Below, piece by piece: positions 1-6,161 of a stretch of DNA of 9,343 bases; position 1 is the first letter of the stretch, and each line of letters opens with the position of its first letter. Both the position numbers and the translations under genes were made by a program. The notes below the pieces were generated by a model, which saw only the letters and a program-made list of their open reading frames with translations, was not told the origin of the DNA and did not search any database. Source of the DNA: Bacillota bacterium (GTDB taxonomy: Bacteria; Bacillota; Desulfotomaculia; Desulfotomaculales; Desulfallaceae); NCBI GenBank assembly GCA_009781965.1, contig WQUS01000324.1, forward strand, positions 1 to 9,343. Direction: 5' to 3'.

Positions 1-1035
1 GAAAAGATGGTTAGAATCGGGCTCAAATTAATTGTGGAGGATGATTCCATTACCTTTGACTATGCGAGTTCCGACCGGCAAGTAAAAGGTTACATAAACA
101 GTACCCTGGCCAATACATACTCCGCTTCCTACATGGCGCTTTTTACCACTATTGATCCGGATATCCGCCATAACGAAGGAGCTTTTCGTCCCCTCAAGAT
201 AATTGCTCCCGCCGGTACAGTGGTCAACTGTTCGGAACCGGCCCCTTGCGCCACTTGTACCACATCCGCCGCCGCAACCATTATCGAAGCTGCCTGGCTG
301 GCCTTATCCCAGGCTGTGCCAGAGCTGACGCAAGCCGCTTGGGCTCGCTACTCGGCGCCTGTTTCCATGGGCCTCAATCCCCATACAGGTAAATTGTACA
401 GTGATATTCATTCCTTCGCCAAAGGCGGTGCGGGAGCAACTTTCGGCTTCGATGGCTGGGATCATTTGGGCGTTGTTATCTGCAGCGGCAGTCAGTTGGC
501 GCCGGATCCGGAACTACATGAACTGGCTGAACCATTTTTTATCCTTTGTTACGAATATCTCCAAAACAGCCCGGGGGCCGGCCAATGGCGGGGCGGCATG
601 GGTACCAAATATGTCTTTAGGATTGAAAGCGACGACATTGTTTCCAATAATTTTGGCGACGGTTTATTGCCGGAAACAGCACCCTACGGCCTGGTCGGGG
701 GCAAAGGGGCTAAACCAAGCCGATTGCGGCTGATTAAGGCAGATGGAGAAATTATCGATCCCGGGGTACATAAGTTTGTAGCGCTTAATAAAGGCGATAT
801 TTATGAAGTATTTGAAACAGGCGGCGGCGGTTATGGAAACCCCTTTGAGCGACCGGTAGAAATGGTCCGGGCCGATGTGCGCAATGAGTTAATTTCCATT
901 GAAAGCGCTCTAACGGATTATGACGTAGTTATTGATCCCCAAACTTTAAACGTTGATTATAACCAAACGAATGAGTTGCGCGGCAATAAAAAAAGAGCAA
1001 ACGCTAAAAAACAGAGCGGGGGGTTATGTTCTTGA
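1..1035 (+). CDS. hyuB: Hydantoinase B/oxoprolinase family protein, C-terminal part (5' end outside window)
   Basis: The reading frame is open from the first base, and the first ATG at 7 is internal: family members are usually well over 500 residues, while only about 344 are present here. Family features seen are the segment DPDIRHNEGAFRPLKIIAPAG near the middle of the domain, the glycine-rich GQWRGGMGTKY stretch, and a C-terminal ETGGGGYGNPFERP followed by a VRADVRNELISIESAL helix. HyuB-type proteins pair with a HyuA ATPase subunit in ATP-dependent hydantoinases, 5-oxoprolinases and acetone/acetophenone carboxylases. The partner subunit would lie upstream, out of view, so the substrate cannot be assigned. 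The last roughly 25 residues are lysine/asparagine-rich and look like a non-conserved tail. The stop overlaps the start of the ANTAR regulator, implying co-transcription and probable translational coupling. Family assignment is firm; the reaction is not. Confidence 0.88.
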   Translation, partial: EKMVRIGLKLIVEDDSITFDYASSDRQVKGYINSTLANTYSASYMALFTTIDPDIRHNEGAFRPLKIIAPAGTVVNCSEPAPCATCTTSAAATIIEAAWLALSQAVPELTQAAWARYSAPVSMGLNPHTGKLYSDIHSFAKGGAGATFGFDGWDHLGVVICSGSQLAPDPELHELAEPFFILCYEYLQNSPGAGQWRGGMGTKYVFRIESDDIVSNNFGDGLLPETAPYGLVGGKGAKPSRLRLIKADGEIIDPGVHKFVALNKGDIYEVFETGGGGYGNPFERPVEMVRADVRNELISIESALTDYDVVIDPQTLNVDYNQTNELRGNKKRANAKKQSGGLCS

Positions 1036-1646
1036 AACAATTGAAGATGCTGGTAGCTGACGATGAGTCTTTAATATCTCTTTCCATTTCCGAGCAACTG
1101 CAGGGGCTGGGGCACGAAGTAATCGGCACGGCCCAAAACGGCCGTGAAGCAATCGAGATGGCGGAACAGTATAATCCGGATCTGATCATTATGGATATTA
1201 AAATGCCGGAAGTAGACGGTTTAAAGGCCACCAAAGTGATAAATCAGCGCAAGATCACCCCAATCATCCTGCTGAGCGGTTATTCCAATGAAAAAATAGC
1301 CCAAAAAGCAGGTGAAAGCGGCGCCTTTGCCTACCTGACCAAACCGGTGGATAAGCGGGAATTGGTGCCGGCAATTGAAATTGCGCTCAGCAGATTTCAT
1401 GAGCTGACCAATTTAAAGAAGGAAGTTTCCTATTTGGAACAAACAATTGAAGCGCGCAAGGTCATCGAGCGGGCCAAAGGCATTATCATGAAGCGTTATG
1501 ATCTCAGCGAGTCCGAAGCTCATTTAAGACTGCAGAAAGCAAGCCGGGATCAAAACATTAAATTGGTTGAGTTAGCCAAATCAATTATTTTTTCGGAGCG
1601 ATTAGAAAGCGGTCTTTCGGTGAATAAAAGAAAAATCAATAAATAG
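1026..1646 (+). CDS. REC-ANTAR response regulator (RNA-binding antiterminator)
   Basis: A 206-residue two-domain protein. Residues about 6-122 form a CheY-like receiver with the acidic pair D12/D13, the phospho-acceptor D57 in IIMDIKMP, S84 in LLSG and K106 in LTKP, so all phosphorylation residues are intact. Residues about 125-145 look like a coiled-coil linker. Residues about 140-190 form an ANTAR domain with the core ERAKGIIMKRYDLSESEA. In characterised systems (AmiR, NasR, EutV) ANTAR domains bind tandem RNA hairpins and prevent transcription termination, and REC-ANTAR proteins are normally activated by a histidine kinase; none is visible here. The ATG overlaps the upstream hyuB-type gene by 10 bp; the G-run at 1018-1023 is a close, weak ribosome binding site, which fits translational coupling. 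The next gene lies behind a structured leader with a terminator, a likely target. Confidence 0.92.
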   Translation: MFLKQLKMLVADDESLISLSISEQLQGLGHEVIGTAQNGREAIEMAEQYNPDLIIMDIKMPEVDGLKATKVINQRKITPIILLSGYSNEKIAQKAGESGAFAYLTKPVDKRELVPAIEIALSRFHELTNLKKEVSYLEQTIEARKVIERAKGIIMKRYDLSESEAHLRLQKASRDQNIKLVELAKSIIFSERLESGLSVNKRKINK

Positions 1647-1650
1647 CTTC

Positions 1651-1679
1651 TTGACGGCAAATAAACGTTATTATATTAT
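1651..1679 (+). promoter_or_regulatory. Candidate sigma-A promoter for the maoC-led operon
   Basis: TTGACG at 1651-1656 and TATTAT at 1674-1679 are separated by exactly 17 bases, giving a near-consensus housekeeping promoter that begins just after the ANTAR gene stop. The predicted start is near 1686, leaving a leader of about 225 nt before the hydratase ATG. The surrounding TTATTATT repeats allow other -10 registers. A weaker alternative further down is TTGAGC at 1834-1839 with TAAATA at 1859-1864 (19-base spacer). Confidence 0.5.
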
Positions 1680-1720
1680 TATTATTGTAGTTAAGTAAAA
1701 TAGTTCTAATAATTATGAAA

Positions 1721-1846
1721 ATGCGTTCTTGTTTGACGCTAAGTGGGTCAAGAGTGCCCTTCAAAACGGGGGACCTTTTTTTGTTTTTTTGTTGCAAAGG
1801 TCATTTTTTACCTTTCCGCGTCAAGTTAAGCAGTTGAGCGGCTTAA
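1721..1846 (+). promoter_or_regulatory. Structured leader with tandem hairpins and competing pairings; candidate ANTAR target
   Basis: Two small hairpins sit in tandem: GCGTT 1723-1727 with GACGC 1735-1739, and GGGT 1745-1748 with GCCC 1756-1759, joined by a 5-nt linker. Both have 7-nt loops fitting CNNGNNU and both are closed by a U-G wobble. The second uses the 5' arm of the terminator at 1746-1775, so the two exclude each other. Further complementary pairs are TTGACGC 1733-1739 with GCGTCAA 1818-1824 (closing the whole element), GACCTTT 1772-1778 with AAAGGTC 1796-1802, AAAGGT 1796-1801 with ACCTTT 1810-1815, and TTAAGC 1826-1831 with GCTTAA 1841-1846. Tandem hairpins of which the second blocks a terminator is the known ANTAR-target architecture, but the loops here do not match the canonical hexaloop with A1 and G4. 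The control role is inferred. Confidence 0.42.
1745..1790 (+). terminator. Intrinsic terminator-like hairpin with T-tract in the leader
   Basis: GGTC 1746-1749 pairs with GACC 1772-1775, and CCCT 1757-1760 pairs with the G-run 1768-1771, with a 7-nt bulge on the 5' side. Seven Ts (1776-1782), a G, and seven more Ts follow directly. The stem is imperfect but the T-tract is strong. It could simply end the hyuB/ANTAR operon. Because a good promoter lies upstream at 1651-1679, it could also act as an attenuator for the downstream operon. Confidence 0.5.
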
Positions 1847-1912
1847 AGGTGAAAACAGTAAATACCGGCTACATACCACAAAATTAAACTACAAAAAGGA
1901 AGGGGAATTGTA

Positions 1913-2368
1913 ATGGGATACAAAGAAAGAGGTCTGACATTTGATGAGTGGAATATTGGCGACGAGGTTTATACAGCGTCGCGAACCGTAACCGAAGCGG
2001 ATGTGGTTACTTTTGCCGGATTAAGCGGCGACTATAACCCCCTGCACACCGACGAAGAGTTCATGAAAAACTCTGAGTTTAAAAGCCGGATTGCCCACGG
2101 CGCGCTGATTTTCGCCATCTCTACCGGCCAGGCCAATCAACTGGGTCTTTACGAAGGAACCACCATTGCGGTGGCCCAGGTAAACCTGAAATACACCGGG
2201 TCCGTTCGCTTTGGCGATACTGTAAAGACAGTGGTAAAATGCATCGCCAAAAAAGAGAGTAAAAAGCCGGACCGTGGCGTAGCCACCTTCCAGGTCCTGG
2301 TTCTTAACCAGAGAGACGAGTCGGTTTTAGATAGCGAATGGGTGATCATCTTAAAAAGAAAAGTCTGA
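1913..2368 (+). CDS. MaoC-type (R)-specific enoyl-CoA hydratase/dehydratase
   Basis: A 151-residue single hot-dog-fold protein. The hydratase-2 signature is intact: FAGLSGDYNPLHTDEEF, with the presumed catalytic pair D40 and H45, followed by RIAHGALIF (residues 59-67). Members of this family hydrate trans-2-enoyl-CoA to (R)-3-hydroxyacyl-CoA, or the reverse, in the cytoplasm. The length matches PhaJ-like single-domain enzymes. The ATG at 1913 is preceded by AAGGAAGGGG at about 1896-1905, a good ribosome binding site. It is the first gene after the structured leader and is followed after 71 bp by the acyl-CoA dehydrogenase, the enzyme that would supply its enoyl-CoA substrate. The actual acyl group is unknown. 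Some MaoC proteins act on mesaconyl- or beta-methylmalyl-type CoA esters, which cannot be excluded. Confidence 0.9.
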   Translation: MGYKERGLTFDEWNIGDEVYTASRTVTEADVVTFAGLSGDYNPLHTDEEFMKNSEFKSRIAHGALIFAISTGQANQLGLYEGTTIAVAQVNLKYTGSVRFGDTVKTVVKCIAKKESKKPDRGVATFQVLVLNQRDESVLDSEWVIILKRKV

Positions 2369-2382
2369 TTCTGCTCGACAGT

Positions 2383-2417
2383 CACTCACAGTTAACCACA
2401 CGCACTCATAGTTACTT
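2383..2417 (+). repeat. Imperfect direct repeat between hydratase and acyl-CoA dehydrogenase genes
   Basis: CACTCACAGTTA at 2383-2394 recurs as CACTCATAGTTA at 2403-2414 with one mismatch and a 20-bp period, close to two helical turns. It fills most of the 71-bp spacer. A protein-binding role is possible but nothing else supports it. Confidence 0.35.
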
Positions 2418-2439
2418 CAGGAAAGGACGGAGAAAAAAC

Positions 2440-3582
2440 ATGGACTTAAGATTGTCGGACGAACAACAGCTGATGAAAGAAACTGTACGCCGGATTATGG
2501 TCGAAAAAGTAGCCCCCCGGGCGGCGGAAATTGACCAACAGGCGGTATTTCCCTGGGACGTTTATGAGCTGTTTAAAGAAAACGAAATATTTTCCCTTAC
2601 CGTACCGGAGGAGTACGGCGGCTTAGACGGGAAACTGCTCACCCTTTGCATCGCCATCGAGGAAGTAGGACGGATTTGCGGCAGTTCCACCATGATCCTG
2701 GGCAACCATTCCCTGGGCGTGGGTCCCATTGCGCTATGGGGCAATAAAGCTCAAAAGGAAAAGTATCTGCCCGGTATCGGGACAGGTGAATTAAAAGGCT
2801 CTTTTGCCCTTACCGAGCCCAACGCCGGCTCCGATGTGGGCGGGATGCAAACCAGAGCGGTATTAAAAGGCGACCGGTATATCATCAACGGCAATAAATG
2901 CTTTATCACTCACGCGGATATTGCCGATGTGTTAACAATTTTTGCCAAGGTTGCCGTTGACGGCGTGGATAAAATAACCGCTTTCCTGGTGGACGCCAAA
3001 TCCAAAGGCATTACTATTGGCAAAAAGGAAGACAAAATGGGACTGCGCGGTTCCACCACTTGCAGCATTAACTTTGAAGACCTGGAAGTAGAAAACCATG
3101 AAAATAACATCTTAGGCAAGGTTGGCGACGGATTCAGAATCGCTCTGGATTGTTTGGACAAGGGGCGGATCATGTGCGGTTCCCAGGCGATTGGTATCGC
3201 CCAGGGCGCTTTGGATGTGGCCAACCCCTACACCCAAACCAGGATCCAATTTGGCAAACCCCTCAACCATAACCAGGGCGTTCAGTTTATGCTCGCCGAC
3301 ATGGCCACGGAAATCAACGCCGCCAGGGCCTTAACCAGGACGGCAGCCTGGAAATATGACAACCATGAACCGGATATGGTGCAATTTTCCGCCATGAGCA
3401 AATTATATGCCACCGATATGGCGATGCGGGTAACCACAAATGCCGTTCAGCTGCTGGGCGGCTACGGCTATTCCAAAGAATATCCCGTGGAAAGAATGAT
3501 GCGCGACGCGAAAATATTCACCATCTTCGAAGGGGCTAATGAAATTCAACGCATGGTTATCGGCCGCGCTTTAGCCAAGTAA
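2440..3582 (+). CDS. Acyl-CoA dehydrogenase (FAD flavoenzyme, short/medium-chain type)
   Basis: A 380-residue protein, the usual length for tetrameric acyl-CoA dehydrogenases. Both family signatures are present: FALTEPNAGSDVGG (residues 122-135) and QLLGGYGYSKEYPVERMMRD near the C-terminus. The catalytic base is probably E364 in IFEGANEIQR, the position used by short- and medium-chain enzymes. It oxidises an acyl-CoA to the 2-enoyl-CoA using FAD and normally passes electrons to ETF; no ETF genes are in view. The frame is open from 2338, overlapping the hydratase gene, but ATG 2440 is chosen because AAAGGACGGAG at about 2422-2432 is well placed and the protein then begins MDLRLSDEQQLMKETVRR, as is typical. 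The helix R-x-QFGKPL is also intact. Chain-length specificity cannot be read from sequence. Confidence 0.95.
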   Translation: MDLRLSDEQQLMKETVRRIMVEKVAPRAAEIDQQAVFPWDVYELFKENEIFSLTVPEEYGGLDGKLLTLCIAIEEVGRICGSSTMILGNHSLGVGPIALWGNKAQKEKYLPGIGTGELKGSFALTEPNAGSDVGGMQTRAVLKGDRYIINGNKCFITHADIADVLTIFAKVAVDGVDKITAFLVDAKSKGITIGKKEDKMGLRGSTTCSINFEDLEVENHENNILGKVGDGFRIALDCLDKGRIMCGSQAIGIAQGALDVANPYTQTRIQFGKPLNHNQGVQFMLADMATEINAARALTRTAAWKYDNHEPDMVQFSAMSKLYATDMAMRVTTNAVQLLGGYGYSKEYPVERMMRDAKIFTIFEGANEIQRMVIGRALAK

Positions 3583-3591
3583 ATATCTGCG

Positions 3592-3619
3592 TGAGATATC
3601 AAAGCATGAGATATCAAAG
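3592..3619 (+). repeat. Two 13-bp direct repeats plus small hairpins in the 82-bp spacer
   Basis: TGAGATATCAAAG occurs exactly at 3592-3604 and 3607-3619 (15-bp period). The first copy also pairs with ATATCT at 3583-3588 (AGATAT 3594-3599). Just downstream GATAAA 3623-3628 and TTTATC 3633-3638 form a short AT hairpin before the ribosome binding site of the next gene. There is no T-tract, so it is not an intrinsic terminator. It could be a regulator site, an mRNA processing region, or a chance local duplication. Confidence 0.5.
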
Positions 3620-3664
3620 AGAGATAAAAATATTTATCGACCTAAATATTGAGGAGGAATGATT

Positions 3665-4861
3665 TTGTATACCAAAGCTTATATCCCTTATCGCGGTTAC
3701 TATAGCTCTCCTTTTGTCCGCTGGCAGGGCAGCCTGCAAAACGAACATCCTGTTAAATTAGGAGCAGCCACCGCTAATCGCTGGCTGGGCACAAAAAATA
3801 TTGATCCGAAAATATTTGAATACCTGGTTTTGGGTCTAACTGTCGGTCAGCTGCATAACTTTTACGCCGCTCCCTGGGCGGCAGCCTTAATGGGCGCCGA
3901 AGATATTCCCGCCCTGCACGTGCCCCAGGCCTGTTCAACTGCTACGACTTCGGTCAATGAAGCGTCAATGGCTATTGAAGTAGGACTTTATAACAAGGCC
4001 TTTTGCCTGATGGTAGATCGCTTATCCAATGCTCCTCACACAATCTGGCCCAATCCCGCCGGTTCCGGCGGTACAGTAATCTCGGAAAACTGGTCCTTGG
4101 ATAATTTTGGCAGCGATCCTTGGGGCAAAGTAGCGATGATTCAAACAGCGGAAAATGTGGTTAAAGTGGCCGGCGGGATCACCAAAGAAGACTGTGATGC
4201 AGTAGCCCTGCGGCGCTATGAACAGTATCTGGACGCTTTGGCCGACGACCGGAAATTCCAAAAGAACTACATGTTTCCCGTGGAATATATGAAAAGTAAA
4301 AAAGAAACCGCAGTTATTAGCGAGGATGAAGGGATTACCCCGACCACCAAAGAAGGATTGGCCAAATTAAAGCCGGTTCTCGAAGGAGGCACCCATTCCT
4401 TTGGCGCCCAAACCCACCCGGCTGACGGCAACTGTGCTATTATCGTCACCACCAGGGAAAAAGCCAAGGAACTTAGCAGCGACAAAGGGGTAGAAATACA
4501 GATCCTCTCCTATGGTTTCGGACGGGCTAAAAAGGCCCATATGGCTATGGCCGTGTATCCCGCCAGCGCCATGGCGCTGAAAAACGCCGGAGTTGACATC
4601 AAAGACGTTAAAGTAGTCAAAACCCATAATCCTTTTGCGGCCAATGATTTATACCTGGCCAAAGAACTGAAGATTGACGTGATGAAAATGAACAACTACG
4701 GCAGCTCCCTTGTTTACGGTCATCCCCAGGCGCCCACTGCCGGCCGCGGCATTATTGAAATGATTGAAGAGCTGGTCCTGCTTGGCGGCGGCTATGGGTT
4801 ATTTGCGGGATGCGCAGCCGGAGACACCGGCGCCGCTTTGATGGTCAAGGTATCTTGCTAA
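3665..4861 (+). CDS. Thiolase-family protein (acetyl-CoA acetyltransferase-like), TTG start
   Basis: GAGGAGG at 3651-3657 lies 7 nt before TTG 3665 but only 1 nt before ATG 3659, so TTG is the better start and gives 398 residues. Numbering from TTG, the likely acyl-accepting cysteine is C90 in HVPQACSTATTSV, the active-site Asn is N322 in THNPFAAND (replacing the classical NEAF), the histidine is H353 in VYGHPQAPTAGR (the GHP motif), and the second cysteine is C383 in AGCAAGDTGAAL (CxA rather than CxG). All four catalytic positions are thus filled, though two motifs are variant. Thiolases cleave 3-ketoacyl-CoA with CoA, or condense acyl-CoAs. With the hydratase and dehydrogenase upstream, a cleavage role in a beta-oxidation-like route is the simplest reading. 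The divergent motifs mean a different acyl substrate, or a Claisen-type reaction, is possible. Confidence 0.87.
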   Translation: MYTKAYIPYRGYYSSPFVRWQGSLQNEHPVKLGAATANRWLGTKNIDPKIFEYLVLGLTVGQLHNFYAAPWAAALMGAEDIPALHVPQACSTATTSVNEASMAIEVGLYNKAFCLMVDRLSNAPHTIWPNPAGSGGTVISENWSLDNFGSDPWGKVAMIQTAENVVKVAGGITKEDCDAVALRRYEQYLDALADDRKFQKNYMFPVEYMKSKKETAVISEDEGITPTTKEGLAKLKPVLEGGTHSFGAQTHPADGNCAIIVTTREKAKELSSDKGVEIQILSYGFGRAKKAHMAMAVYPASAMALKNAGVDIKDVKVVKTHNPFAANDLYLAKELKIDVMKMNNYGSSLVYGHPQAPTAGRGIIEMIEELVLLGGGYGLFAGCAAGDTGAALMVKVSC

Positions 4862-4908
4862 TTTCCGGCAGCGGCACGGAAAAAAAGAATTAGAGGTGTG
4901 GGCGGTTC

Positions 4909-6042
4909 ATGAAACTGTTTGAAAACATACAAGTCGGTAAAATGTTGCTGGAGAACCGCATTGTCTATCCCGCGCTGGTGGATCGGCTGGCCGGAGACGA
5001 CGGATTTACCACTGACGAACTGGTCGAGCGGGTAATGCGCATTACCAAGGGCGGAGTCGGCCTTTTTATCCTGCAGGCGGCGGCGGTTTTTGATCGGAAA
5101 AGCGGCCAGCTGTTAAAAATATGCGACGATAAATTCATCGACGGTTTAAAAAGACTAACCGACAAAGTGCATACCGAGACCAAAGCGAAAATAGGCGTCC
5201 AAATTCTTCACTATATGAAAATCTCCCGGTCCGGCTACCGGCAGGTGGTTGAAGAACTGCCCAAGGAAGAAATCGCATCGATTATCGAAAATTTTGCCGA
5301 CGCGGCGTTACGCGCGCAAAAAGCCGGTTTTGACTGTATTGAGGTGCACTGCGCCCATGCCTATACCCTTTCCTCCTTCCTTTCATTGCGAAACAAGAGG
5401 AAAGACGAGTATGGCGGCACATTAGAGGGCCGGTTCCGTATCGTCAAAGAAATCACCCAAAGCATCCGGGAAAAAGTGGACGATAGTTTAACCCTGGGCG
5501 TCAGAATCAACGGCGACGAATTTATTTTAAACGGCAACACCCTCACCCAATCAAGGGTTATTGCCGCTAAGCTCGCCGAGCTGGGCTACGGGTATATCAG
5601 TGTTTCCGCCGGGGGTAAATTTGAAGACGGGTTAACCGAACAAGGCATGACTTCCCCCTATTCCGGTTATAGCGGTAACCGGACCATGCCCAAACATTAC
5701 ATGCCGGACGGCGTAAATGTGTACCTGGCCAAGGACATTAAAGCATCCCTTTTGCCTGCTCAAGTCCCCGTTATTGCCGCGGGCAAAATACCGACGCCTC
5801 AGTTGGCCGAATCATTTTTACAGGATGGTTCCGCGGACTTAATTGGCCTGGCCCGGCCCCTGCTGTGCGATCCGGAATGGCCCAATAAGGCAAAAGCCGG
5901 CCGGGATAAGGACATTGTTAATTGCATCTACTGTGGACAGTGTAATGATGACGACATCAATTTTAAGCCGGTTGTCTGTCACCAATGGCCGAAAGGTTTG
6001 CTTCAAGCCCCGGTTAACTTTTTACCGAAACAAAGAAATTAA
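4909..6042 (+). CDS. Old Yellow Enzyme-family flavoprotein with 4Fe-4S motif, lacking the FAD/NAD domain
   Basis: A 377-residue TIM-barrel FMN oxidoreductase. It begins KLFENIQVGKMLLENRIVYP, typical of the family, with AGAGGTG at about 4891-4898 as ribosome binding site. The active-site region is HCAHAYTLSSFLSLR (H147, H150 and Y152; Y152 aligns with the catalytic Tyr of 2,4-dienoyl-CoA reductase), followed by RKDEYGG. Near the C-terminus C339, C342, C345 and C357 form a C-x2-C-x2-C-x11-C cluster, as used for 4Fe-4S binding in dienoyl-CoA reductase, trimethylamine dehydrogenase and BaiCD/BaiH-type enzymes. Those proteins continue for about 250-300 residues with FAD- and NAD(P)-binding domains; this one stops 20 residues after the last Cys. 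It probably reduces an activated C=C bond (enoyl- or dienoyl-CoA-like) and must take electrons from a separate partner. The substrate is unknown. Confidence 0.9.
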   Translation: MKLFENIQVGKMLLENRIVYPALVDRLAGDDGFTTDELVERVMRITKGGVGLFILQAAAVFDRKSGQLLKICDDKFIDGLKRLTDKVHTETKAKIGVQILHYMKISRSGYRQVVEELPKEEIASIIENFADAALRAQKAGFDCIEVHCAHAYTLSSFLSLRNKRKDEYGGTLEGRFRIVKEITQSIREKVDDSLTLGVRINGDEFILNGNTLTQSRVIAAKLAELGYGYISVSAGGKFEDGLTEQGMTSPYSGYSGNRTMPKHYMPDGVNVYLAKDIKASLLPAQVPVIAAGKIPTPQLAESFLQDGSADLIGLARPLLCDPEWPNKAKAGRDKDIVNCIYCGQCNDDDINFKPVVCHQWPKGLLQAPVNFLPKQRN

Positions 6043-6063
6043 TTTTTAAAGAAATTAATTTTA
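6032..6063 (+). repeat. 16-bp tandem duplication spanning the stop codon
   Basis: AAAGAAATTAATTTTT at 6032-6047 is followed immediately by AAAGAAATTAATTTTA at 6048-6063, 15 of 16 identical. The first copy contains the TAA stop (6040-6042) of the flavoprotein gene. It is most simply a replication-slippage duplication in AT-rich DNA. Confidence 0.7.
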
Positions 6064-6077
6064 TCAGTTAAAATTTT

Positions 6078-6118
6078 TAGTTAATATGCATACTAGATTT
6101 AGTATGCATATTTAACTA
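6078..6118 (+). repeat. 18-bp inverted repeat (hairpin) upstream of the Mo/W oxidoreductase gene
   Basis: The arms 6078-6095 and 6100-6118 pair over 18 bp with one bulged T (6113) around a GATT loop; the core ATATGCATACTA pairs with TAGTATGCATAT. It is AT-rich and no T-tract follows, so it is a poor intrinsic terminator. Its position 44 bp before the next start codon, close to a TATGAT (6130-6135) that could be a -10 element without a convincing -35, would suit an operator or an mRNA-stabilising/processing hairpin. Function is inferred. Confidence 0.6.
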
Positions 6119-6161
6119 TTATCATCAATTATGATCATTAATCAATTTAGGGGGTGAGATT

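Noticed and set aside
7..9. ATG at 7 as the true start of the hyuB-type gene
   Set aside because: The frame is open to the window edge and the protein would lack the conserved N-terminal part of the family, so the gene is cut by the window instead.
2338..2439. N-terminal extension of the acyl-CoA dehydrogenase from ATG 2338
   Set aside because: The extra 34 residues overlap the hydratase gene, match nothing in the family, and ATG 2440 has a well-placed ribosome binding site.
4862..4882. TTTCCG/CGGAAA hairpin after the thiolase-like gene as a terminator
   Set aside because: The stem is only 6 bp and is followed by As, not Ts, on the + strand, so it is unlikely to terminate transcription.
6131..6145. 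FNR-like site upstream of the Mo/W gene
   Set aside because: ATGAT and ATCAA half-sites are separated by 5 bases instead of the required 4, and the first base deviates; in AT-rich DNA this is weak.
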